Shown here: piece after piece, positions 10,982-19,222 of the stretch | Layout: each line of letters opens with the position of its first letter | Numbering within the stretch: position 1 is the stretch's first letter | NCBI RefSeq assembly: GCF_013373795.3 | Contig: NZ_CP088022.1 | Location: 4,836,001 to 4,900,000, forward strand | Source: Bradyrhizobium quebecense | GTDB taxonomy: Bacteria; Pseudomonadota; Alphaproteobacteria; Rhizobiales; Xanthobacteraceae | Reading direction: 5' to 3' | Length of the DNA stretch: 64,000 nt | The notes under the pieces: generated by a model | The model's database searches: none | The model's input: only the letters and a program-made list of their open reading frames with translations | Told to the model about the DNA's origin: nothing | Program-made: the position numbers and the translations under genes

Positions 10982-13543
10982 GTGCCCAATCGTGATGGTG
11001 TTCGAGACGCCATAAGCCTGAAGAACAGGGCTCTGGTCACGGCGATCTTCCTGGCATCGGGCGCGGCATCCCTGATCCTCCAGGTTCTCTGGTTCAAGCA
11101 ACTGCAATTCGTGCTGGGAAGCGCGACCGTCTCCGTAAGCGTAACGGTGGCGAGCTTCTTTTTCGGTCTCTCCCTGGGCAGCGCTTTCGGGGGCCGGATC
11201 GCCGACACTGTCAGCCGCCCCCTGAAAATCTACGGCTTTCTCGAACTTGCGCTCGCAGTCGTTTCCCTGGCAGTAACCGCGTTCCTGTCGCACTGGTCGA
11301 CATGGGTGGGCTGGCTGTCGCCCATGTTGGACCTGGAGTCCCCATTCCGGTTGCCTCTCATGGTCGCGCTGTCGCTCGCCATCCTGTCGCTGCCGACGAT
11401 GCTGATGGGCGCAACCCTGCCCTTCCTCGTGAAATTCCTGACCCGCTCGCAAACCGACCTGGCCAATCGCATCGGCCTGCTCTACGGGTTCAACACCCTG
11501 GGCGCCGCGATCGGCACCCTGGCTGTCGGCTTTGTCCTGATGGGCTTCTGGGGGATCACCGGATCGAGCCTGGTCGCAGCAGGCCTGTATGTCTGCGTCG
11601 GCGGCGTCGCCCTGCTCCTCGCGCGCGGCGCAAGCCCGCTGTCGCCGGTCACGGCGGAAGCGCCGGTGCAAACCGCCGGGCCGGGGCATCGCGGGACGTC
11701 CATCCTCATCGCGATCTTCGCGTGCTCCGGCTTCGTGTCCATCGCCTATGAAGTCGTCTGGTTCCGCTTCCTGACCAATGTCAGCACCTCGAGCGTTTAC
11801 GCCTTCTCCGGCATGCTCGGCGTTTACCTGCTGGGCTTGGTGATCGGCGCCCTGATCTGCGCGAGGGTGCTCGCACCCCGCAAGGATCAACTGCTGCGAT
11901 ACTTCGCCGTAACACAGCTGCTCATCGCGGTTGCGGCCACGCTGACCGTCGGAATCCTCGGCAAGGCGCGCAGCGTGGAAGCCGTGCTGTCCCCCATCGT
12001 ATCGGGCCTGGTTCCAGTCCCGGCGCAGGAGCTCTTGGGAGGTGATGTTTCATTCTTCCTGATCTGTGCCGTTGCCCTGTTGCTGCCGACCACGCTGATC
12101 GGCATCAGTTTTCCCCTGGCCAGCGAACTGACGGTGATGCAGATGAGCGCGCTGGGCCGTCGAATCGGCACGCTCTACGCCTTGAACACGATTGGCGGCG
12201 TGGTGGGCTCCCTGTCGGCAGGGTTTCTTCTGATCCCCTATCTAGGCAGCCAGGGGGCGCTCACCGCCCTGATCGTTCTGAACGTCCTGCTCTTTGTCGC
12301 GACGACCGTATCGCAACCGGGTCTTCTGAGGGAGAGGAGCCTGTGGCGGCAAGGGGCAGTCGCCGCAAGCATCATCGCTGCAGCGCTCCTGCTCTTCACC
12401 CCACACTATCTGGAACGGGTCCTGACCGCGATCGAAGGCGGCAATGTCCTCGAGCTGCGCGAGACCAAACAAGCAACATTTGCGGTGGTCGAGTATCGCG
12501 AGAAGGCGGCGGGCACTTATCAGCAATTGGTGGTGAATTCGAAGAGCTATGCCAACAACCGTCCGGAGGGCCGACGCTACATGGCCGCGATGGGGCACTA
12601 TCCCATTCTGCTGCACCCGGGCCCGGTTGAAACGGCGGTCGTGATTTGCATCGGGACCGGCACCACCGTGGGTGCGGTCAGCACCCATCAGGAATTACAA
12701 TCCATCGACGCGGTCGATCTGGCCTCGACGGTTTTCGAGTTTGCGCCCCGCTTCGTGCCGATCAACAAGCAGTTCTATCAAAATCCCAAGGTCCATCAGA
12801 TCGTCGCGGACGGGCGCCATTTCCTGCTGGGGACAAACGAGACATTCGACGTCATCACCCTCGAGCCCCCGCCGCCCCATGACGCCGGCGTCATCAACCT
12901 CTACACAGAGGAATTCTATGCGCTGGCAAAGCAGAAGATGCGCCCCGGCGCCGTTCTCGCGCAATGGGTGCCGCTGGATTTCAACCGCGGCATTCTTCCG
13001 AAGATGATCCTCAAGGCGATGATGGGCCAGTTCAAGCACGTCTCCCTGTGGTTGCCGTCCAGAATGGAAGGCGTGGCCATCGCCTCCGATGAACCGCTGA
13101 AAATCGATCCTCGCGTGCTCGCCACGCGCATGTCGAAGCCTGGGGTGGCTGAAGACCTGACAGCCAACGGCCTGCGCTCGCCCGAGGATTTCCTCGCGAC
13201 GTTCATCGCCGCTGATGAAAAGCTCGCGGCCTTTGTCAGGGATGTGCCGAGCCTCACGGATGATCGGCCGCGTCTCGAATATTACAACTGGTATCCGCTG
13301 AGTTCGGTCGGCGTGGACGAACTGAAGCGCCTCCGCGAGCCCGTGGAAACTTATCTTGCCGACAAATCCATCGACGAGGCCCGTCTCGACACCGCGCGCA
13401 CGGTGGCCAATGCGATTCTGGATGAGCACCAAGCCACGGCTGAGGGTGACAAGTCCGCCGCCCGTGCCGCGCTTCGCCTGGCCGTCAAGCTGGACCCGCA
13501 CAATTCCTATGTCGGCTTCCTGGACCGCAAGCTGCGCGAGTGA
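10982..13543 (+). CDS. Membrane-embedded spermidine/spermine synthase-like protein
   Basis: 853 residues. The first ~530 residues hold two blocks of hydrophobic helices with MFS-like repeats (GLLYGFNTLGAAIGTLAVGF and IGTLYALNTIGGVVGSLSAGF are internally similar). The rest is a spermidine-synthase-type methyltransferase fold: VVICIGTGTTVGAV as the nucleotide loop, VADGRHFL, FDVITLEPPPPHDAGVINLYTEEFY and AQWVPL. Polyamine activity is not implied; several membrane-fused homologs lack it. Here the usual acidic residue before the PP motif is LE, not the DxxD of SpeE. GTG 10982 has GGGAGG at 10968-10973. A further helical C-tail (~100 residues) resembles a TPR-like end. Substrate unknown. Confidence 0.8.
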   Translation: MPNRDGVRDAISLKNRALVTAIFLASGAASLILQVLWFKQLQFVLGSATVSVSVTVASFFFGLSLGSAFGGRIADTVSRPLKIYGFLELALAVVSLAVTAFLSHWSTWVGWLSPMLDLESPFRLPLMVALSLAILSLPTMLMGATLPFLVKFLTRSQTDLANRIGLLYGFNTLGAAIGTLAVGFVLMGFWGITGSSLVAAGLYVCVGGVALLLARGASPLSPVTAEAPVQTAGPGHRGTSILIAIFACSGFVSIAYEVVWFRFLTNVSTSSVYAFSGMLGVYLLGLVIGALICARVLAPRKDQLLRYFAVTQLLIAVAATLTVGILGKARSVEAVLSPIVSGLVPVPAQELLGGDVSFFLICAVALLLPTTLIGISFPLASELTVMQMSALGRRIGTLYALNTIGGVVGSLSAGFLLIPYLGSQGALTALIVLNVLLFVATTVSQPGLLRERSLWRQGAVAASIIAAALLLFTPHYLERVLTAIEGGNVLELRETKQATFAVVEYREKAAGTYQQLVVNSKSYANNRPEGRRYMAAMGHYPILLHPGPVETAVVICIGTGTTVGAVSTHQELQSIDAVDLASTVFEFAPRFVPINKQFYQNPKVHQIVADGRHFLLGTNETFDVITLEPPPPHDAGVINLYTEEFYALAKQKMRPGAVLAQWVPLDFNRGILPKMILKAMMGQFKHVSLWLPSRMEGVAIASDEPLKIDPRVLATRMSKPGVAEDLTANGLRSPEDFLATFIAADEKLAAFVRDVPSLTDDRPRLEYYNWYPLSSVGVDELKRLREPVETYLADKSIDEARLDTARTVANAILDEHQATAEGDKSAARAALRLAVKLDPHNSYVGFLDRKLRE

Positions 13544-13706
13544 TCGGGCAGCCTCCTAAGAGGGCCACTGGAAGCCGGTGCCGTCGCCGGGCGTCCCCAG
13601 GATCGATCACGCCACGCGCCATCCGACTATCCAGCGGATATACCTCGAAGTTTCCAATGCACGGGGCGACCGGAACACGATAATGTGCGGTGCCGGAGCA
13701 CCAGCC

Positions 13707-14018
13707 ATGCCTCGCTCACCTTCGATCGTGCCGCACCAAATCGACCACGACACCTATCTGGTGCTGAACGATTTTGGCCGGCTTGGCCGCGCCTGGTGCG
13801 AAACCGATGAAGAAGGCAGCGACCGGAAAACGTTGATCCGCCGCCTGCTGGATGACCATTACAGCCATCCGGTCCGCATCGTGGCCTTCAATACCAGCGA
13901 AGGATGGTCGCGCGACGTCACGACCGATATTGCCGACGAGCTTCGGCGCCGCTTCGTCGAATACGATGAGGTCCCGCGCTCCGTGCTGGAGTTCGTTGAG
14001 ACGGCCATGCGGCACTGA
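13707..14018 (+). CDS. Hypothetical protein, 103 aa
   Basis: Start at ATG 13707 is chosen because GGAG at 13695-13698 lies 8 bases before it; an ATG at 13683 is the alternative. The protein is soluble and compact: YLVLNDFGRLGRAWCETDEE, then a helix with DRKTLIRRLLDDHYSHPVRIVAFNTSEGWSRDV and a terminal helix. It resembles small conserved rhizobial proteins of unknown role (recollection). Separate from neighbours on both sides, with 160 bases upstream; no partner genes to suggest function. Confidence 0.7.
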   Translation: MPRSPSIVPHQIDHDTYLVLNDFGRLGRAWCETDEEGSDRKTLIRRLLDDHYSHPVRIVAFNTSEGWSRDVTTDIADELRRRFVEYDEVPRSVLEFVETAMRH

Positions 14019-14375
14019 GCCGGATCCGCAGTCGCACCGAGACCTGCGGCAAAACAACCCGACAGGCAACTCAGCAAAAACCTGTCAATCCTCGCACGCA
14101 AAAATATTTCGCTTTATCAGAAAACAAACTCCGTGTATGAATCCACCTGTCTCACCCGATCGAGGGGCGCTGCGCATCGTCACGGGTGTTGCGGTGAGAT
14201 GCGGTGGACGCTGATCATGCTGGAGACGAAAGCATGTGAAGCGGACGGTGAAGTCGTGTGGTCCTGACGCCCTAGTGGTAGGTGTCTTTTCGCATTGCGC
14301 GATGCGCGTTGTGAAGACGGTGACAAGCAAGCCCAGTCTCGCCGGGGAGAGCACGAAGTAAGCCGTAACCCATCG

Positions 14376-14481
14376 CGCAGGGAAAGCCGGGTTGTTTCCG
14401 GTTACACCTGTGGTCCTACCCCCGTGCTTTCTACCTTTGCACGGGGCCCATGGGTGCGATCGGCACCCGGCTTTCCCTGCG
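14376..14481. repeat. Inverted repeat element with internal hairpin
   Basis: Arm CGCAGGGAAAGCCGGG at 14376-14391 is the exact reverse complement of 14466-14481. Inside, CCCCGTGC (14420-14427) pairs exactly with GCACGGGG (14439-14446). The nested design suggests a structured RNA or a mobile palindromic unit. Confidence 0.75.
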
Positions 14482-14579
14482 CCCTCTGCCAAGCGAGAGG
14501 GCGAAGCAAGAAGCAAAACTCGGACAAATCATGTCGCGAGAATGCGAGTCCATGACTCCGCGGCCGCGCCACACATTCA

Positions 14580-14609
14580 CTGTCGTCCCGGCGCAGGCCG
14601 GGACGACAG
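14580..14609. repeat. REP-like palindrome, possible bidirectional terminator
   Basis: CTGTCGTCCCGG (14580-14591), a 6-base loop, and its exact reverse complement at 14598-14609. It lies between convergent genes, so it may end transcripts from both sides, but there is no T-run. Confidence 0.7.
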
Positions 14610-14662
14610 CGGTGGTGTCTGCAGCGTTCTTGAATCTACCAAGCAGACGCCAACAATCGCCG

Positions 14663-16612
14663 CTACGCCGGCCTGAACCCTGCCGCCGTCAACGCGGCGC
14701 GGCCCTCGTCCGATGCCAGCGCGTCGAGAAAGGCCTGTACCGCCGGCCGCTGCTTGCGCGCCGTCACCAACGCGAAGTCGTAGTGCTCTTCGGCAAGCGG
14801 AATAAAACCGAGCCCGGACGCGCGCGCGACCGGGGCGATGGTCATGCCCCAGTCGGCGCGATGCTGCGCCACCGCGGCCGCGACCGCATTATGCGAGCGC
14901 GGCTGATTCCAGTAGCCGTCGGGCCGGCTGCCTGCCAGCAGGCGATCGATCAGGATACGCGTGCCGGCGCCCTGGTTGCGGTTGACCATGATGCAGGCGG
15001 GATCGGCGAGCGCGGCGCGCACCGCCTCTTCCGCGCTCAAGCCCGCAAAGCGCGTGTCGTCCTTGCGGAACACGATGCCCTGCATGCGCCGCCAGCCCGG
15101 CACGAGCTCGAGGCCGTCGGACAGATACGGCGTGTTGTAGGTCTCGGTCTTGTCGTCGAACAGATGGATCGGAGCGAGATCGCATTCGCCACGCTTGGCT
15201 GCGGCGAGGCCGCCGAGGCTGCCGACCGCGATCGAACGCACCACAAGGCCGGCCTGCGCCAGCGGCGCGGTGACGAGATCGAGCCCGGTGCAGTGGCTGC
15301 CGACGATGACGAGATCGGGCACCCGCACATGCGGCGTGAACAGCGCCACCTCGGCGTCGCTGCCGGCCGGCAGCTGGTCGGCGAGCGCCTCGATCTTCAG
15401 GAAGCCGTCGGCCTGGGCGAACGAGGTGATCGCGCCCGAGCCCTTGCCGCTGGGATAGGCGATCAGGCCGTCGGCGCCTTCGACCAACGACACCATCACG
15501 AACTCGGTACGTCCGAGCTCGGAGGCGATCCGCACCGGCACTTTCGCCGCCACCCTGGCATCCGAGCGCGGCGGCAGGCCGGCCATCCGCCGCAGCACCG
15601 GCACGATCATGTCGTGGAAGGTGAACATCGCCGAGGTCGGAAAGCCCGGCAGGATGATCACCGGCTTGCCGTCGCAGACCGCAAGGCACAGCGGCTTGCC
15701 CGGCTTCAGCGCCACGCCATGCGCGATGATGCCGGGCTTGCCGAGCCTTGTGATGATCCGGTGCGAGACGTCGCCTGCACCCTTGGAGGTGCCGCCCGAC
15801 AGCACCAGCATGTCGCTGTCCGCCAGCGCCTTGCGCATCGCAGCTTCGAGCATCGCCTCATTGTCCGCGATCGCGCCAAGGAACGCCGCATCACCGCCAT
15901 TCTCGGCAATCGCCGCGGTGACGATCGCGCCATTGGTGTCGTAGATCGCGGCCGGCCGCAGCGTCTCACCCGGCTGCACCAGTTCATCGCCAGTGGAGAG
16001 GATCGCAACGCGCGGACGGCGCACCACCTGAACGTCGGCAATGCCACAGGCCGCGAGCATGCCGATCTCGCGCGACCGGATCATCGTTCCCGCGCGCAAA
16101 AGCGCCTCGCCGCGCGCGATGTCGGAGCCGGCATAGGACACGAACTGCCCGGGCGACGCCGCGCGGCGGACCTCGATGGCGCCATTGCCGGCGGGTTGGG
16201 TGTGCTCGACCATCACGATCGCATCGGTACCGCGCGGTACCGGACCGCCGGTCGCAATCGCGGTCGCGGTGCCCGGCAGCACCGGCCGGGTCGGCGCGGT
16301 GCCGCACGAAATGATCTCGTCGTTCAGCGCGAGTTGCACCGGCGTGGCTTCGCTGGCGGACGCAAGATCGGCGGAGCGCACCGCAAAGCCGTCGACATTG
16401 GAGCGATCGAACGGCGGCACGTCGATCGGCGCCACCACGTCCTCCGCCAGCGCACGCCCGAGCGCGTCAGCGAGCAGCCGCGTCTCGGACGGCAATTGCC
16501 GCGGGAACAGTGCCGCCTCGAAGCGCGCGATCGCCTCCTCGCGCGACAGGATGGTCAGGAACTGATCCTGCTCGACGGATGGGTTGGGTTTCGGCGTGAA
16601 CGTGTTGGTCAT
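14663..16612 (-). CDS. MoeA-type molybdenum insertase fused to a periplasmic-binding-like (substrate-sensing) domain
   Basis: 649 residues. Residues ~20-420 are a full MoeA: DVPPFDRSNVDGFAVR, GTDAIVMVEHT, the MoCF subdomain with GGTSKGAGDVSHR, and PGKPLCLAV...LPGFPTSAM. MoeA inserts molybdenum into molybdopterin. Residues ~430-649 (VPDLVIVGSHCTGLDLV to the end) look like the cytoplasmic PBP/LysR-effector fold: GGLAAAKRGECDLAPIHLFD, NRNQGAGTRILID, and WGMTIAPVARASGLGFIPLAEEHYDF. Such MoeA-PBP fusions are known in archaea and some bacteria; the tail resembles molybdate/tungstate sensors. It is cotranscribed with the 16622-17743 gene (9 bases apart). No helix-turn-helix, so it is not ModE-like. 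Confidence 0.85.
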   Translation of the reverse strand: MTNTFTPKPNPSVEQDQFLTILSREEAIARFEAALFPRQLPSETRLLADALGRALAEDVVAPIDVPPFDRSNVDGFAVRSADLASASEATPVQLALNDEIISCGTAPTRPVLPGTATAIATGGPVPRGTDAIVMVEHTQPAGNGAIEVRRAASPGQFVSYAGSDIARGEALLRAGTMIRSREIGMLAACGIADVQVVRRPRVAILSTGDELVQPGETLRPAAIYDTNGAIVTAAIAENGGDAAFLGAIADNEAMLEAAMRKALADSDMLVLSGGTSKGAGDVSHRIITRLGKPGIIAHGVALKPGKPLCLAVCDGKPVIILPGFPTSAMFTFHDMIVPVLRRMAGLPPRSDARVAAKVPVRIASELGRTEFVMVSLVEGADGLIAYPSGKGSGAITSFAQADGFLKIEALADQLPAGSDAEVALFTPHVRVPDLVIVGSHCTGLDLVTAPLAQAGLVVRSIAVGSLGGLAAAKRGECDLAPIHLFDDKTETYNTPYLSDGLELVPGWRRMQGIVFRKDDTRFAGLSAEEAVRAALADPACIMVNRNQGAGTRILIDRLLAGSRPDGYWNQPRSHNAVAAAVAQHRADWGMTIAPVARASGLGFIPLAEEHYDFALVTARKQRPAVQAFLDALASDEGRAALTAAGFRPA

Positions 16613-16621
16613 CTCGGGAAC

Positions 16622-17743
16622 TCACTCCCGCAACATATAGGCATCGACAACCGTGGCCGCAGCAAAACCCTCGGCGGCGCCAGGCACGATCAGAAGGGCT
16701 TCGGCGCGCGCGATGGCATCGAGCGACAGGTCCCCGATCGCAAGCACCGCCCAAAAACCCTGTTGAGAACTCTGCCGACGCGTCAGCAGCACGACCTCGG
16801 CGATGCCGACGCCGGAGGCGATCTTGCGTTCCAGCGGCAGGGCAAGTGATTTGCGCTGGCGCCGGCCCGACAGGCGATCGAGCACCGGAAGCGCAATCGC
16901 CCACCAGGCCGCGAAAGCCTGATCCGGCGCGCCCGGCAAGGCGACGACCGGCGTTGCATCGATCCGGCCGACCGCCGTGGTGCGCCCGGGCTGCAGGGCA
17001 ATGCCGTGCGCGACCAACGCTCCACGCGTCGCCAGCGCATTCACCGCCGCATCGTTGTGACCAACGCCGGTGCCGCCGATCGTGATGATGAGATCGCAAC
17101 CATCTGCCTCGAGCGCGTTTGCAATCGCCCCCACATCGGGCGCCGCCTCGGCATAGACGATCTCAGCGCCCGCGAGGCGCGCGGTGTCAGCGATCAGTTG
17201 CGCGGTCAGCTGGCCATTGCAGATGTTGACGATGCGAAGCCGAGGCCGCCGGACGCGCAACAGCTCCAGTCCGGCCGCGCGCGCGAGCAGCAGGTCGCGC
17301 GGCAGCAGCGGTTCTCCCGCCGGCATCACGGCACGCCCAGCCGCAATGTCGCTGCCGGCACGCCGGACGCCCTGCCCCGGGATGGCTTCGGCGAGCACCT
17401 GCGGAAGCGGACCGGAGGTGTCGACGGCATCGGCATCGACCACGCAGTCGGTGCCATCGGGCATCGCCGCGCCGGCCGCGACCCAGACCGGGAGTCCGGC
17501 CAGCGGCAGCGGCGCATAGGACGACGCGCCGACCAGGTCATTGGCGCGCATCGCCCAGCCGTCGCTGACGGCGACATCGTGCGGCGGATAGGCGCGCAAG
17601 GCCGGCATCTCGGCTGCAATGCAGCGCAGTGCATCGGCCGGCGGCAGCTCGATCGGCTGGACCGGCGCGAGGTCGCGCAGCACGGCGGCCAGCGCCGCAT
17701 CGAGCGGAGTGAGCGAAGCCGGAAGGCGCTGGGCGGTGATCAT
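16622..17743 (-). CDS. MoeA-like protein (short, divergent molybdopterin-binding paralog)
   Basis: 373 residues, versus about 400 for MoeA. Conserved parts: PPHDVAVSDGWAMRAND near residue 60 (the D-G-[YF]-A-[VM] site), DCVVDADAV, and a MoCF-like IIITIGGTGVGHNDAAV with GGTGVG replacing the usual GG[VT]S.G..D. Also visible are LVAHGIALQPGRTTAVG and VALPGAPDQAFAAW. Loss of some MoeA consensus suggests a changed role, for example handling adenylylated molybdopterin or a particular molybdoenzyme. First gene of a two-gene operon with the MoeA-PBP fusion. Divergent from the LivK-like gene at 17927. Confidence 0.75.
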   Translation of the reverse strand: MITAQRLPASLTPLDAALAAVLRDLAPVQPIELPPADALRCIAAEMPALRAYPPHDVAVSDGWAMRANDLVGASSYAPLPLAGLPVWVAAGAAMPDGTDCVVDADAVDTSGPLPQVLAEAIPGQGVRRAGSDIAAGRAVMPAGEPLLPRDLLLARAAGLELLRVRRPRLRIVNICNGQLTAQLIADTARLAGAEIVYAEAAPDVGAIANALEADGCDLIITIGGTGVGHNDAAVNALATRGALVAHGIALQPGRTTAVGRIDATPVVALPGAPDQAFAAWWAIALPVLDRLSGRRQRKSLALPLERKIASGVGIAEVVLLTRRQSSQQGFWAVLAIGDLSLDAIARAEALLIVPGAAEGFAAATVVDAYMLRE

Positions 17744-17926
17744 GGCCCGCTATGGACTGAATCGGCCCCGAAAGAAACCGGCTTGCGCCGTGCCGGGGCA
17801 CCGCCATTAGACCGATGGCGCGTTGACGCGGACCCCAAAGTAGTTGCAAAAGAAACCAATATGACCGGGTCCCGGAGGCCCGGCACAACCATAATGGCCA
17901 ATGCGCCAATTGAGGAGGGAGACAGA

Positions 17927-19138
17927 ATGATCGCCACCAGACTAGCCATGTTCGGGACGCTCGCAGCCGCGCTGCTGGCCTCCTCGGCCGTATCGGCGCA
18001 GGTATCCGACGACATCGTCAAGATCGGCGTGCTGACCGACATGAACGGCCCGGCCTCGACGCCGACCGGACAGGGCTCGGTCACCGCCGCGCAGATGGCG
18101 GTCGACGATTTCGGCGGCAAGGTGCTCGGCAAGCCAATCTCGGTGATCGTCGGCGATCACCAGCTCAAGCCGGACATCGGCGCGACCATCGCGCGGCGCT
18201 GGTATGACGTCGATCAGGTCGATCTGATCGTCGACGTGCCGGTCTCGGCGGTCGGGCTCGCGGTGCAGAACATCGCCAACGAGAAGAAGAAGCTGTTCAT
18301 CACGCATTCGACCGGCGCGACCGACTTCCATGGCAAGTTCTGCTCGCCTTATGCGATGCAATGGGTGTTCGACACCCGCGCGCTCGCGGTCGGCACCGCG
18401 CAGGAGGTAGTGAAGCGCGGCGGCGACAGCTGGTTCTTCATCACCGACGACTACGCGTTCGGCCACTCGCTGGAGAAGGATGCCTCCGCGATCGTGACCA
18501 AGAACGGCGGCAAGGTGCTCGGCGCGGTGCGGCCGCCGTTTGCGACGCCCGATCTGTCGTCATTCATCCTGCAGGCGCAGGCCTCGAAGGCCAAGATCAT
18601 CGGCATTGCCGGCGGACCGCCGAACAACACCAACGAGATCAAGACCGCCGCCGAGTTCGGTGTCTTCGCCGGCGGCCAGCAGATGGCGGCGCTGCTGGCC
18701 TTGATCACCGACGTCCACTCGATCGGGCTGTCGGCCGCGCAGGGCCTGTTGCTGACCACCTCATTCTACTGGGACATGGACGACAAGACCCGGGAATGGT
18801 CGAAGCGCTATTTCGCCAAGATGAACCGGATGCCGACGATGTGGCAGGCCGGCGTCTACTCCTCGGTGACCGCCTATCTGAACGCGATCAAGGACAGCGG
18901 CACCGACGATCCGCTCAAGGTTGCGGCCAAGATGCGCGAAAAGCCGGTCGAGGATTTCTTCGCCCGCAACGGCAGACTGCGCGAGGACAATCTGATGGTG
19001 CACGATCTCTGGCTGGTGCAGGTCAAGACCCCGGCCGAGTCGAAATATCCGTGGGACTACTACAAGATCCTGGCCAAGATCTCGGGCGAGGACGCGTTCG
19101 GCCCGCCGGACCCGGCCTGTCCGCTGATCAAGAAGTGA
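17927..19138 (+). CDS. ABC transporter substrate-binding protein (LivK/type I, branched-chain amino acid or amide class), orphan
   Basis: 403 residues. A signal peptide (residues 1-~24, ending VSA-QV) is followed by VKIGVLTDMNGPASTPTGQGSVTAAQMAVDDFGG, the standard opening of HAAT-family binding proteins. The end is PPDPACPLIKK. The two-lobed domain is complete. No permease or ATPase gene is adjacent, so it must work with a system encoded elsewhere. ATG 17927 has GAGGAGGGAGAC directly upstream. It closely resembles the gene at 24102-25307 (shared KPDIG..I.RRW, VEDF/VADSFAR, KTPA, WDYY). That subgroup (periplasmic binding domain resembling aromatic/aryl or urea-type sensors) is very expanded in bradyrhizobia; ligand unknown. 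Confidence 0.85.
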   Translation: MIATRLAMFGTLAAALLASSAVSAQVSDDIVKIGVLTDMNGPASTPTGQGSVTAAQMAVDDFGGKVLGKPISVIVGDHQLKPDIGATIARRWYDVDQVDLIVDVPVSAVGLAVQNIANEKKKLFITHSTGATDFHGKFCSPYAMQWVFDTRALAVGTAQEVVKRGGDSWFFITDDYAFGHSLEKDASAIVTKNGGKVLGAVRPPFATPDLSSFILQAQASKAKIIGIAGGPPNNTNEIKTAAEFGVFAGGQQMAALLALITDVHSIGLSAAQGLLLTTSFYWDMDDKTREWSKRYFAKMNRMPTMWQAGVYSSVTAYLNAIKDSGTDDPLKVAAKMREKPVEDFFARNGRLREDNLMVHDLWLVQVKTPAESKYPWDYYKILAKISGEDAFGPPDPACPLIKK

Positions 19139-19152
19139 CTGCGCAAGCAGTG

Positions 19153-19221
19153 ATTCCGGGTCTGGTCCTTCGGACCATCCCGGAATGACCTTTGCGGAGA
19201 CGCGATAACGTCTCCGCAAAG
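19153..19221. terminator. Pair of strong stem-loops between convergent genes
   Basis: Stem-loop 1: 19153-19168 pairs with 19072-type partner at 19172-19186 (ATTCCGGG..GGTCC / GGACC..CCCGGAAT, one-base bulge). Stem-loop 2: CTTTGCGGAGACG (19190-19202) with its exact complement at 19209-19221 and loop CGATAA. Both fill the gap between two converging genes. No U-run, so termination may need Rho or only stabilise 3' ends. Confidence 0.55.
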
Positions 19222-19222
19222 A

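Larger units (their letters stand above)
14019..14662. other. Repeat-rich intergenic region
   Basis: 644 bases between convergent genes. It contains a long inverted repeat with an internal hairpin (14376-14481) and a perfect 12-base-arm stem-loop (14580-14609). A minus-strand open frame at 14085-14516 begins MLLASPSRLAEGAGKAGC; I recall that start being annotated many times in bradyrhizobial genomes as part of a dispersed repeat, so I treat it as non-coding. Confidence 0.6.

Noticed and set aside
14085..14516. 143-codon minus-strand ORF beginning MLLASPSRLAEG
   Set aside because: It is made of the inverted-repeat element; similar ORFs recur with that dispersed repeat and show no fold.
14376..14609. 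CRISPR array
   Set aside because: Repeats are inverted and few, with no regular spacers and no cas genes; no CRISPR seen anywhere in the window.
14450..16849. 799-codon plus-strand open frame
   Set aside because: It is antisense to the MoeA-PBP fusion, is Arg/His/Gly/Ala rich without a fold, and owes its length to high GC.
17006..17926. Longer start for the LivK-like gene at 17927
   Set aside because: The extension runs antisense to the MoeA-like gene; the signal peptide and GAGGAGGGAG site fix ATG 17927.
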